From assembly GCA_913062955.1 (NCBI GenBank), contig CAJXZP010000001.1, positions 62,001 through 126,000 on the forward strand: DNA of 64,000 bases, given 5' to 3'. This document shows positions 1 through 8,620 of this stretch, piece by piece (position 1 is the stretch's first letter; every line of letters starts with the position of its first letter). Source of the DNA: an uncultured Flavobacteriales bacterium (GTDB lineage: Bacteria > Bacteroidota > Bacteroidia > Flavobacteriales_G > Salibacteraceae). A program made the position numbers and the translations under genes. The notes below the pieces were generated by a model. It saw nothing but the letters and a program-made list of their open reading frames with translations, was not told where the DNA came from and searched no databases.

Positions 1-2925
1 TTGCAAAAACAATACGATGATGTATTGGCCACTGCCGAACGTGCGTTGACGGCTAAGAACTGGGATGTGGCTAAATCAAAATTTAATGAAGCGGCTAAGT
101 TGAAACCAAGTGAATCTTATCCGAAAGAAAAAGCGGCCCTAATGGTTAAATTGAAAACAGAAGCCATTGCGAAAGCAAAAAAGGAGAAACTAGAAAAAGA
201 TTACCAAACCAAAATAGTTAAAGCAGATCAATTGTTGGCCTCGAAGAATTGGCAAGGAGCCATATTGGAATATGAAGGAGCCAAAGCAATGAAACCTTCG
301 GATTCTTATCCCAGCGATCAAATAAAAAAAGCCAACAATCGTATGGCGGAAGAGATCACCAATAAAAGAAAAGCGGAAGAGCTGGAAACCAATTATCAAA
401 AGCATAAAAAAATCGGAGAAGATGCTTTATCTCAAAAGAATTGGCTCGTTGCTATAGAGGCTTTTACTACGGCAAGTTCTTTAAAACCGACAAGTACTGA
501 AATCAAGAAATTATTAAACCAAGCCAAGAGTGGTAAAAAGACGGCTGATGATTTGGCTTTAAAAGCAAAAGCGGATAAAGAAGCCTCCGAAAAATTACAA
601 AAGCAATTTGATAGTGAAATGGCTAAGGGTGCAGCTGCACTTACGGCCAAGAACTGGGCGGGAGCAAGAGCTGCATTTAACCAAGCAAAATCGTTGAAGC
701 CAGAAGAGTTGGCTCCTGAAAGCCAATTAACCAAATTGGATGGTTTAGTAGCGGCAGAAGAAAAAGAATTGGCCGAAGCGGAAGCTAAGAAAAAAGCGTC
801 TGAAGAGGCAGCTAAAGCCCGCCAAGAAGAGGAAGCGCAATTAGCAGCGGAGAAAAAAGCGGCCGAAGAAGCGAAACTGGTTGAGGATAAAAGATTAGCC
901 GCTGAAGCTGCTGCTGCGGCAGAAGCCAAAAAACAAGCCGATGCAGCGGCCGAACAAGCAAGACTCGAAGAAGAGGCTAAAATTGCCGCTGAAGTGAAAG
1001 CCGCTGAAGAAGCACGATTAGCAGAGGCAGCACGTATTGCATCTGAAAATGCAGAAAAAGAAGAGCAGGAAAGACTCGCTGCAGAAGCAACTGAAAAAGC
1101 TAAAAAGGAAGACGAAGCTCGGTTGGCTCGGGAGGCAGCAGTGGCAGAAAAAGCTAGATTAGCAGAGGAAGCTGTAGCAGCTGGTGCCTTGGCAGCAAAG
1201 CTAAAGCAGAAAGAAGAAGCCGAAAAAGCAGAGCAAGAACGTTTGGCCGCAGAAGCAGCTCAGGCAGAACAAGACCAATTAGCGCAAGACCAACGTAATG
1301 CGGAAGAAGCCGAAAAATTGAGGTTAAGTCAAGAAGCGGAACAAAACCAAATTGGATTTGATAAGGCGGTGACGGATTATAAAACCGCTATTAAAAATTC
1401 AGAATGGGACCTGGCTTTACGCGCCATTAATTCAGCCCAAACGTTTATTCCGGAAAATGAAGCGTTAGGTAAAATGCAATCAGAATTGGCGGCTTTACAA
1501 AAGTCGGAAACGAAAGCTTTAAATGCAGAGAAAGAAAAAGAAGCAAAAGCTTTGGCTCTAGAAAAGCAATATCAAACCTTGGTTATGGCCGGTGATGCTG
1601 CTTTGAGTAAGAAGGATTTTGGGACGGCAAAAAAATCATATACGGGTGCTTTAAAGGTAAAAGCAGGGGAGGCATATCCTCAAAGTCAATTGGATGTGGT
1701 GCGCGAAATGGAGTTGGCTTCCAATGCTGAGGCGTTGGAAGCCCAGCGAGAAAAGGACCGGGAATACAGTCAGTTAATGGCAAAAGCAGAAGATGCTATG
1801 AATGGTCGGGATTGGAGTTCTGCGAAAGAAAATTTTAATAAAGCATTGAAAGTTAAACCTGAAAATAATGGTCCGAAAGAGCGTTTGGCGGCTATGGAGG
1901 CATTAATTAAAAAGGAGTCAGAATTGGCCAATGCGGCTGCAGAGTTGGATGCCGATTATTTGGAACGCATGAATAATGGCCAAAAAGCGCTAGATAAACA
2001 GAGCTTCGCAGATGCTAAAAGATTCTTTTTTGGTGCTTCAAAATTGAAACCTAAGCAAGAGTTACCGAAGCAGAAATTGGAGGAAACAGAATCTTTATGG
2101 GCTGCTCAGGTGGCCAAAGAAAAGCTATTGGCCGCTCAACAAAAATCGGAAGAGTTGGATTCGAATTACAATGGGTTTATTGCTTCTGGTGATAAAGCGT
2201 TAGAGAATGAAATGTGGGATGAGGCCATCAAAAGTTATCAAGGAGCTATTGCATTAAAACAAGAGGAAGCCTATCCGAAGCAAAAACTAGTGGAAGCAAA
2301 ATCCTCTCGGGAACAAGCTTTATCCAAAGCAAATAAGGAACGAGCCGAAGCGGAGGCTTTAGCTATTAAAGCAGAAAAGGAAAGACTTAAAGCCGAAGCT
2401 GAAATAGCCGCTAAAGCCGAATTGGACGGAAACTTTGCGGGCTATATGGGAATGGGGGATGGTGCAATGGCGTCTCAGGATTACAAATTGGCGTTTAGAA
2501 GTTATTCCAAAGCGTTGGAGTTGAAACCCGAAAATGCAAGTGCACAATCCAAAAGAGATGCGGCAAAAATTAAATTTGATGCATCGGAAGCAGACCGATT
2601 GGCTGTTCAGACAGAAAGAAAACGTTTGGCGGCTATTGAATTGGTAAAACGAAAAGAAGTAGCTCGTGTTAAACGCGAAGAATATTTGTCCGAATTAAGA
2701 AAAAATTCTCCTTCGGAATTAGCGAAACGATATCCAGATGGTATTACCGAAGAGATCGATACCGAAAATGAAATGATTGTGACTAAAAGTATTATTGTTG
2801 AAAATAATGAAGGGCGTTACTTAATCCGATTCGATTACCCTTGGGGCGAACACTTTTATTACCTAGATGGAAAAAACATTAGAGAAGACGCTTACAATTG
2901 GAATATTAGAAAATATAAGTTTTAA
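1..2925 (+). CDS. Giant TPR-like repeat / coiled-coil protein, 5'-truncated by window edge
   Basis: The frame is open from the first base, so the true start most likely lies upstream; the TTG at base 1 is probably an internal Leu codon. The 974 visible residues hold about ten copies of a roughly 30-residue TPR-like unit (pattern xKxWxxAxxxFxxAxxLKPxxxYP), for example near residues 17-43, 79-106, 143-168 and 215-242. They are separated by Ala/Glu/Lys-rich helical linkers; a long AEEA-type stretch spans about residues 250-450. The last ~75 residues form a different, mixed-composition domain (PSELAKRYPDGITEE ... YYLDG) that I associate with Bacteroidetes TPR proteins but cannot name. A scaffold or envelope-associated role is inference. 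No catalytic motif is visible and no terminator follows. Confidence 0.85.
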   Translation: MQKQYDDVLATAERALTAKNWDVAKSKFNEAAKLKPSESYPKEKAALMVKLKTEAIAKAKKEKLEKDYQTKIVKADQLLASKNWQGAILEYEGAKAMKPSDSYPSDQIKKANNRMAEEITNKRKAEELETNYQKHKKIGEDALSQKNWLVAIEAFTTASSLKPTSTEIKKLLNQAKSGKKTADDLALKAKADKEASEKLQKQFDSEMAKGAAALTAKNWAGARAAFNQAKSLKPEELAPESQLTKLDGLVAAEEKELAEAEAKKKASEEAAKARQEEEAQLAAEKKAAEEAKLVEDKRLAAEAAAAAEAKKQADAAAEQARLEEEAKIAAEVKAAEEARLAEAARIASENAEKEEQERLAAEATEKAKKEDEARLAREAAVAEKARLAEEAVAAGALAAKLKQKEEAEKAEQERLAAEAAQAEQDQLAQDQRNAEEAEKLRLSQEAEQNQIGFDKAVTDYKTAIKNSEWDLALRAINSAQTFIPENEALGKMQSELAALQKSETKALNAEKEKEAKALALEKQYQTLVMAGDAALSKKDFGTAKKSYTGALKVKAGEAYPQSQLDVVREMELASNAEALEAQREKDREYSQLMAKAEDAMNGRDWSSAKENFNKALKVKPENNGPKERLAAMEALIKKESELANAAAELDADYLERMNNGQKALDKQSFADAKRFFFGASKLKPKQELPKQKLEETESLWAAQVAKEKLLAAQQKSEELDSNYNGFIASGDKALENEMWDEAIKSYQGAIALKQEEAYPKQKLVEAKSSREQALSKANKERAEAEALAIKAEKERLKAEAEIAAKAELDGNFAGYMGMGDGAMASQDYKLAFRSYSKALELKPENASAQSKRDAAKIKFDASEADRLAVQTERKRLAAIELVKRKEVARVKREEYLSELRKNSPSELAKRYPDGITEEIDTENEMIVTKSIIVENNEGRYLIRFDYPWGEHFYYLDGKNIREDAYNWNIRKYKF

Positions 2926-2939
2926 TGAGAGCCCACTAT

Positions 2940-3467
2940 TTATAAAGGAAATGCTTTATTCATTAACCCGTAATCAATGTGATCGGCTTGTGAATGGCAA
3001 TTAATACATGCCTGGCCTTTATCAGAAGCTTTTACGGCAACGGTTCCATCCGCATCTATATAGCCCCAAACCCATCCATTTGCATCGGCATAAGCGTGAT
3101 TTGAATCCTTAAACAAAACAGCATAACGTTCAATTACCTCCGTATTAGACATTAGTTCTTTCACGATGGTGGATCCATCTGGGAATTGAGTACCTGGAAC
3201 AACTAACCCGTTCGAATCTAAAAAAGAGGCTGCCAGCAGATTATATCTCGTTCTAAGTTTAGGGTTACTATGGCCTGAACCGGAACTTTTTGGTAAGGCG
3301 GTATCCGAATATTTGTACCAAGAATATCCTTCTGTGTCCATGGCCATTTGATATAAGCTAGCGTCCACATTTTCATTTGCTGATATCTGATCATGCGTAC
3401 AAGATTCTAACACAGAAATGGAGATTAAGGTAGCGATGATAGCGGAATAAAAAAGTGCGTTGTTCAT
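2940..3467 (-). CDS. Cytochrome P460-type c-heme lipoprotein
   Basis: The ATG at 3467 is preferred over an upstream one at 3488 because it puts a clean lipoprotein signal at the N-terminus: hydrophobic residues 4-20, then LESC with Cys23 as the likely lipidated residue. The mature part carries an aromatic-rich domain (GYSWYKYSD..., NGWVWGYID) and, near the C-terminus, one CINCH motif (about residues 154-158) for covalent c-type heme attachment. This layout fits the cytochrome P460 family, known for binding heme c and in some members oxidising hydroxylamine. The cross-linking lysine typical of true P460 was not verified, so the reaction is unknown. Probably periplasmic, membrane-anchored, and a single-gene unit convergent with the giant TPR gene. 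Confidence 0.7.
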   Translation of the reverse strand: MNNALFYSAIIATLISISVLESCTHDQISANENVDASLYQMAMDTEGYSWYKYSDTALPKSSGSGHSNPKLRTRYNLLAASFLDSNGLVVPGTQFPDGSTIVKELMSNTEVIERYAVLFKDSNHAYADANGWVWGYIDADGTVAVKASDKGQACINCHSQADHIDYGLMNKAFPL

Positions 3468-3581
3468 GGTGTCGTAAATTTGTGACAAGATAACAAAACT
3501 TGTATTTAGAAATTTGTCGGCTGTATTCCAATTCCTTTCTTCAGATTAATGGATCATAGGAGGAGTCCCTTATTTACTTAC

Positions 3582-3995
3582 ATGAAACATTTACTCGTAC
3601 TTTTATTGGCTGTTCTCGTAGACACATTTTCTTTTTCGAAATCCGTTACTCCGGTGTACTACTGGGTATTGCTCCTATACCGCCCATGAGGATGTTGGAT
3701 ACTATAGGTCTGAGAGTTTGGGTGTCCCTACAGTTCACGGGCATTAGGTGAGGGGGAAGTTATTGAACTAAAATTTAAAGTGACTCCAAACCCCGGATCT
3801 GATTAGCTATTTGTAACTATTGAGGTATCTGAAATGGTGGTGGTTCGAATTATGAACTTAACTGGGAAAGCGGTTTTTACAAATCAAATTTCGGGGCAGA
3901 TTACTACAGATATCTTCCATCTAAATTCAGGTGCGTCAATGGTGGAATTTACGGGTTCTAAAGATAAAGAAGAACTAAAAATTATTAAACGATAG
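3582..3995 (+). pseudogene. Decayed T9SS cargo gene (signal peptide and type A sorting domain remnants)
   Basis: An ATG at 3582 opens a signal-peptide-like start (MKHLLVLLLAVLVDTFSFSK) that stops after 35 codons. Overlapping frames continue until about 3730. From 3738 a single frame reads ALGEGEVIELKFKVTPNPGSD, then an in-frame TAG at 3804-3806, then LFVTIEV...VRIMNLTGKAVFTN...GSKDKEELKIIKR, ending with TAG at 3993-3995. VxPNPxxxxLxV, then V.I.NLTGK, then a basic end is the classic T9SS type A C-terminal sorting domain; the TAG sits where Gln (CAG) would be usual. At least two frame changes and one nonsense codon mean it cannot make a full product. The central passenger part appears to be deleted. 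Pseudogene call is from direct reading; original function unknown. Confidence 0.7.
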
Positions 3996-4020
3996 AAGGC
4001 GGTAATACCTTTCACTTTGT

Positions 4021-4051
4021 TTTGTAAAACTTAACTGGCTGAGTATTTTTG
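4021..4051 (+). promoter_or_regulatory. Bacteroidetes-type promoter of the MutS2-like gene
   Basis: TTTG at 4021-4024, 19 nt, then TATTTTTG at 4044-4051: a full match to the Bacteroidetes consensus TTTG-N~19-TAnnTTTG. The predicted transcription start falls at or within a base or two of the GTG start codon at 4057, so the mRNA would be leaderless. Confidence 0.65.
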
Positions 4052-4056
4052 TTCGT

Positions 4057-6168
4057 GTGAAATTTGCAGATCAACAAACCATTGAGGACCTAGAGTTCGG
4101 GGCTATCAAAACCATGTTAGTTAAACTTTGTTTTGGCCCATCGGCCATTTATAGGGTCAACCATTTAACCTCTTTACCGAGTATAAGTGAGGTAGATTTA
4201 TCTCTTTCCTTGGTTCAAGAATATGTGAATATTCAAGCGGAAGATGCCGTGTTTCCTAGATTGGAATTCACAGAACTGACCAAAGAATTGATTTTTCTTC
4301 GGAAAAAGGGAAGTCAATTAACCTTGGATAGTTTTGTTGCGCTTTTAGAGGCCAGCCGCATAGCAAATGCCTTGGTGAAGTTTATTAAACCATTTGAACA
4401 GGAATATCCTAATTTATTTGGTCTGATACAGCATACCTATTATTCCAAAGAGGTAATTCAACCGATTGAAAAAGTACTCGATGCAAAATTTCAAGTGAAA
4501 GATGATGCTTCGCCTAAATTGTTTGATATCCGGATGGATATTCGTTCCATTCGTCAAAAAATAAATTCCAACTTTGATCGCATTTTAAAACGTTTACAAG
4601 GAACAGGTGTATTAGCCGATACTTCGGAGTCTTTTGTGAAAGGGAAGCGTGTTTTGGCCGTTAGTGCAAGTCACAAACGGAGTATACCCGGTGGTATTGT
4701 AGGAAGTTCCAATAACGGACATGTCGCTTATATTGAACCAAAATCCAATCAGCCCTTACACAATGAACTGGAGCAGTTAATTGAAGATGAACGGCTAGAA
4801 ATAATTCGGATTTTCAGAGAATTAACCCATGAGTTAAGTCAACATACTGAGCTCATTGAAACGTATCAATTTCTTTTAACAGAATTAGATTTTATTCAGG
4901 CCAAAGGTCGTTTGGGGCAGCGAATGAAGGCTTTAAAACCTCATATTGACCCTAAGGAAACGCTTATTGATATAATTGACGCGAATCATCCGTTGTTGTT
5001 GTTGGCTAATATGGAAGCCCGTAAACCTACTTTTCCACAATCGTTACGCATGGATAAGTTTAGCAGGATGATGGTTATTTCGGGTCCGAATGCCGGTGGG
5101 AAGTCCATTACATTGAAAACCGTTGGTTTATTGCAAATTATGTTTCAATGTGGGCTATTAGTGCCTGTAGATCCTCGTTCCAAGATGGGGTGGTTCACTA
5201 CTATTCTGACGGATATTGGAGACAATCAATCCATCGAAAACGAATTAAGTACCTATAGTTACCGCTTGCAACGAATGAAATATTTCTTGGATGTTGCGAA
5301 TAAGAAAACCCTTCTTTTACTGGATGAATTTGGGACCGGTTCAGATCCTGAATTAGGTGGTGCGTTGGCAGAGGTATTCTTTGAAAACCTATATAATAAA
5401 AAATGTTTTGGTGTCATCACTACCCATTATGCCAATATCAAATTAAAAGCCTCTCGTTTACGGAATGCCGTGAATGCAAGCATGCTTTTTGACCGAGAGT
5501 CGTTAGCTCCGATGTTTGAGTTATCTGTTGGACAACCCGGCTCTTCGTTTACATTTGAAGTGGCCCAAACCAATGGGATTTCTATTGACTTGATTGAAGA
5601 TGCCAAAAAATTACTGGATGTAAAACGGGTAGAGATGGATAATCTTATTGCCGAGTTACAAAAAGAAAAATCATCCATTACAAAGCTAAATGATTCGAAT
5701 ATAAAAGCGGAACGAAAGGCGACCGAAACACAATCCTATTACGAAGATTTACAACATCATGTAAATCAACAAATCCAAAAGAATCAACTTTTATTGGAGC
5801 AAAACAATAAATACATTAGTTGGGGTAAAAAATTAGAGCAGTTAATCAATAGCATGAAAGGGACTAAAGCTTCTCAACCGTATATGGAAGAAGTAAGAAA
5901 GTACTTGATTATTGAAAAAACCAAATTATTTGAAAGCAAAAGGAAGGCACAACTAAAAAAGGAAGTGAAAAAAGACTTCAAACCGAAAGTTAAACCCCGT
6001 AAAAAAGAACCTGCACAGGTTATTAAACCTGTTTTAGTAGGAGGGAAGGTGAAATTACTGACCGGAACAGAAATAGGGGAAGTATTAGATATCTCGGGAA
6101 AGAATGTCACCGTATTATTCGGTAACTTTCAAACCAAAACCAAGATCGATAAACTAGAAGGAGTATAA
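4057..6168 (+). CDS. MutS2-like ATPase lacking the Smr nuclease domain
   Basis: 703 residues, GTG start. The MutS-family core is complete: helical lever and clamp region about residues 1-300, Walker A GPNAGGKS at 343-350, the MutS signature around ENELSTYSYR (395-404), Walker B LLLLDE at 419-424, and TTHY at 455-458. After the ATPase comes the MutS2-type coiled coil (about 510-600), a Lys-rich linker, and a KOW-like beta segment at 660-700. The protein ends there. Canonical MutS2 is about 780 residues and carries a C-terminal Smr endonuclease domain, which is absent. MutS2 proteins act in ribosome-collision rescue or suppress recombination; which applies to an Smr-less form is open. Ends 1 bp before the convergent DUF4835 gene. 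Confidence 0.88.
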   Translation: MKFADQQTIEDLEFGAIKTMLVKLCFGPSAIYRVNHLTSLPSISEVDLSLSLVQEYVNIQAEDAVFPRLEFTELTKELIFLRKKGSQLTLDSFVALLEASRIANALVKFIKPFEQEYPNLFGLIQHTYYSKEVIQPIEKVLDAKFQVKDDASPKLFDIRMDIRSIRQKINSNFDRILKRLQGTGVLADTSESFVKGKRVLAVSASHKRSIPGGIVGSSNNGHVAYIEPKSNQPLHNELEQLIEDERLEIIRIFRELTHELSQHTELIETYQFLLTELDFIQAKGRLGQRMKALKPHIDPKETLIDIIDANHPLLLLANMEARKPTFPQSLRMDKFSRMMVISGPNAGGKSITLKTVGLLQIMFQCGLLVPVDPRSKMGWFTTILTDIGDNQSIENELSTYSYRLQRMKYFLDVANKKTLLLLDEFGTGSDPELGGALAEVFFENLYNKKCFGVITTHYANIKLKASRLRNAVNASMLFDRESLAPMFELSVGQPGSSFTFEVAQTNGISIDLIEDAKKLLDVKRVEMDNLIAELQKEKSSITKLNDSNIKAERKATETQSYYEDLQHHVNQQIQKNQLLLEQNNKYISWGKKLEQLINSMKGTKASQPYMEEVRKYLIIEKTKLFESKRKAQLKKEVKKDFKPKVKPRKKEPAQVIKPVLVGGKVKLLTGTEIGEVLDISGKNVTVLFGNFQTKTKIDKLEGV

Positions 6169-6169
6169 A

Positions 6170-7072
6170 TTAACGCTCGTTAATCTTTGACCAGTTTTGC
6201 GTATTAGAAGGGTAAATCTTATCTAATAGCTTTACTACTTTTTTCTTTTCATCTTCGGGCGATTCCTTGAAAATACCGACAATTTCACTAGATTTTGCAT
6301 TAAAGAAGATTTGAATATTCACGGCATCCGGAATGTCTTCATACACCGTCTCTAGAAGTTCTAATGCTTCTAGTATTTTTTTTCGGCCTTCTGTCGGAGT
6401 ATCGTACATTTTATCGAGTCCCTTTCTATGGTACATGTACAAGCATTTATTAATGTTCTCATACCGAGGTTGAATTAAATTTTGAACGATCCAATACCTG
6501 TTTTTATCATCGTCTAAAGCTTTCCAACCTCCGTAAGCCGTATTTTGATTTTGATTCGCAATACTCATGGCAATATCCAAATATTCTTTCCCTCCAAATG
6601 GGCTAAATGTTTCATAATCGTAACCAATAACTAGATATACATAATAGGCTAACATGGCCGTTAGATTGTTATCTGCCGAATTCTGTACGTTAAAGTTTAA
6701 TACATCTCCTTGCGCAAAATTGAAGTCAAATTTATCATCCTTGTAGCTAATAACTGCCGAGTTATATCCGGAGTTAAAAACCGGTCTTACGGACTGAATA
6801 CTCAAGCTCGCTTTAAATCCTCCCGAACCATTCGCATCCTTGAAGTTAATAAGCATGGAAAACTCAATTTTCTCGTCATCTTTAATAATTGCGTTGGTCC
6901 ATTTGGTTTGATTAAGGAATTCTCTGACCTGCGTTTCAAAATCACTAATGACTCCTAATTGTAAAGATCCACCCGAAACTTGCTCTGTGTTTACCGTAAG
7001 ATTACAATTCACCTCTTGAGCCGTAACTTGAAAGGCTATTAGAAAAAATAGAAAAAGAAATAATTTAGTCAT
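6170..7072 (-). CDS. DUF4835 protein (PorD-like, T9SS-associated)
   Basis: 300 residues with a cleavable signal peptide (MTKLFLFLFFLIAFQVTAQ) and no other membrane segment, so exported. The mature start EVNCNLTVNTEQV and the body (NYDYETFSPFGGKEY-type stretch, ALELLETVYEDIPDA) match the DUF4835 family found almost only in Bacteroidetes; some annotations call this family PorD and link it to type IX secretion, which I recall but cannot verify. Last gene of the bamD-rpoZ-coaBC-DUF4835 string. Its start overlaps the coaBC stop (TAATG), so translation is probably coupled. The same order is common in Bacteroidetes, often followed by recN, which is not present here. Confidence 0.8.
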   Translation of the reverse strand: MTKLFLFLFFLIAFQVTAQEVNCNLTVNTEQVSGGSLQLGVISDFETQVREFLNQTKWTNAIIKDDEKIEFSMLINFKDANGSGGFKASLSIQSVRPVFNSGYNSAVISYKDDKFDFNFAQGDVLNFNVQNSADNNLTAMLAYYVYLVIGYDYETFSPFGGKEYLDIAMSIANQNQNTAYGGWKALDDDKNRYWIVQNLIQPRYENINKCLYMYHRKGLDKMYDTPTEGRKKILEALELLETVYEDIPDAVNIQIFFNAKSSEIVGIFKESPEDEKKKVVKLLDKIYPSNTQNWSKINER

Positions 7073-8262
7073 TATAATTTTTGGATCGCATTAATAATAT
7101 CAATTGCCACTTCCGACTTGCTCTTTAACTCAAATTCCGTCAAATTATTCTTGGCGTCTATCAAAGTTATTTTATTCGTGTCGTACCCAAATCCAGCGCC
7201 TTTATCTTGTAGGGAGTTTAAGACGACTAGGTCTAGGTTTTTACTGGAAATTTTCTTGGTCGCATTGGCTACTTCATCATTGGTTTCTAAGGCAAAACCA
7301 ATCAATTTCTGAGTCGACTTTAACGAACCTAAATGTTTTAGGATATCCCGTGTAGGTTTTAGTTCGATGTTAAAATCGTTGGCTTTTTTCTTGATTTTTC
7401 TATCCGCTACATGAGAAGGAGTATAATCTGCTACTGCAGCTGCTAAAACGGCTACTTGCGAATTATTAAAAAGTGGAACCGTGGCATCAAACATATCCTG
7501 CGCACTTTGTACAAATACTTGATTTACGTTTTCATGATTCACCCTGGGGGTTCCAGGACCCGAAATTAAATGGACCTGTGCTCCTTTATCAGCAGCAGCT
7601 AAGGCCAAGGCAACACCCATTTTACCCGAAGAATGATTTCCTATAAAACGAACCGGATCAATAGGTTCAAAGGTAGGTCCTGCAGTAATTAACCAATTCT
7701 GGTCTACCAAGGGTTTAGTATTTCCGAAATACTTTTCAAAAAATACTTGAATGTTTTCAGGTTCGGCCATACGTCCTTTTCCTACCAAACCACTGGCTAA
7801 TTCGCCAAATTCTGAATCAATAAATAGATGCCCTCTATCTTTTAATTCCGTCATGTTTTTCTGGGTACTTGGATGATCGTACATGTCCAAGTCCATAGCC
7901 GGACAAATAACCACCGGACAACGAGCAGATAAATAAACGGCTTGTAAAAAATTGTCGGTTATGCCGGTATTCATTTTTGCCAAAGTATTTGCGGTAGCAG
8001 GTGCTATTAGCATTACATCAGCCCACAAACCTAGATCTACATGGTTGTTCCATGTGCCTTGGGTTTTGTCGCCCACATAAGTACTATATACTTTGTTTTT
8101 GGATAGGGTAGCCAATGTTAATGGACTAATAAATTCAGTGGCCGAAGGAGTCATAATAACTCGAACCTCCGCTCCTGATTTTACAAAATTCCGTATAACA
8201 AAAGCGGCCTTGTAGGCCGCTATGCTCCCGGAAACTCCGAGTAGTATTTTTTTGCCTTCCAT
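7072..8262 (-). CDS. coaBC: CoaBC: phosphopantothenoylcysteine decarboxylase / phosphopantothenate-cysteine ligase
   Basis: 396 residues. The bifunctional enzyme joins cysteine to 4'-phosphopantothenate and then decarboxylates the product to 4'-phosphopantetheine in coenzyme A synthesis. The N-terminal flavoprotein half (about 1-180) shows GVSGSIAAYKA, the IAPATANTLAKM loop and the PAMDLDMY motif. The C-terminal ligase half (about 190-396) shows ITAGPTFEPIDPVRFI and NHSSGKMG. Length matches the family. Lies 20 bp downstream of rpoZ and overlaps the next gene by one base, consistent with one operon read from upstream of bamD. Confidence 0.95.
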   Translation of the reverse strand: MEGKKILLGVSGSIAAYKAAFVIRNFVKSGAEVRVIMTPSATEFISPLTLATLSKNKVYSTYVGDKTQGTWNNHVDLGLWADVMLIAPATANTLAKMNTGITDNFLQAVYLSARCPVVICPAMDLDMYDHPSTQKNMTELKDRGHLFIDSEFGELASGLVGKGRMAEPENIQVFFEKYFGNTKPLVDQNWLITAGPTFEPIDPVRFIGNHSSGKMGVALALAAADKGAQVHLISGPGTPRVNHENVNQVFVQSAQDMFDATVPLFNNSQVAVLAAAVADYTPSHVADRKIKKKANDFNIELKPTRDILKHLGSLKSTQKLIGFALETNDEVANATKKISSKNLDLVVLNSLQDKGAGFGYDTNKITLIDAKNNLTEFELKSKSEVAIDIINAIQKL

Positions 8263-8282
8263 AAAGGCGTAAATTTAGTTAA

Positions 8283-8618
8283 TTATTCAGTTTCACCTTC
8301 CTCGTTGGTAGGATTACGGTAATAAATCTGATCATTTTCAAATTCAACCATTGCCAAAGCTAATGGTTTAGGTAATTTTTCGTAATACTTAGAAATTTCA
8401 ATTTGCTCTCTGTTTTCAAAGATTTCCTCTAAGTTATCAGAACTAGAAGCAAACTCACTTAATTTGGCGTTCAATTCCTCTTTGATATCTCTACCAATTT
8501 GGTCCGCACGCTTAGAAATAATAGCAAGGCTTTCGTATAAGTTTCCTACTTTATCACCTAAATCGCCCGAATTTCGAGTAATCGTAGTATCTGGAGCATC
8601 CGATTTTTTATATGTCAT
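8283..8618 (-). CDS. rpoZ: RNA polymerase omega subunit (Rpb6 family)
   Basis: 111 residues. The region GNLYESLAIISKRADQIGR (about 27-45) followed by IKEELNAKLSEF is the conserved Rpb6/omega core that binds the beta' subunit and helps assemble RNA polymerase. KLPKPLALAMVEFENDQIYYR and an acidic tail follow, as in Bacteroidetes omega proteins. It is 2 bp downstream of bamD, so translation is likely coupled, and 20 bp upstream of coaBC; a bamD-rpoZ-coaBC order is usual in this phylum. The call rests on family pattern and context. Confidence 0.85.
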   Translation of the reverse strand: MTYKKSDAPDTTITRNSGDLGDKVGNLYESLAIISKRADQIGRDIKEELNAKLSEFASSSDNLEEIFENREQIEISKYYEKLPKPLALAMVEFENDQIYYRNPTNEEGETE

Positions 8619-8620
8619 TT

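Noticed and set aside
432-929. 165-codon minus-strand frame opposite the TPR/coiled-coil gene
   Set aside because: Ala/Ser/Phe-rich shadow of the Ala/Glu/Lys-rich repeat coding on the other strand.
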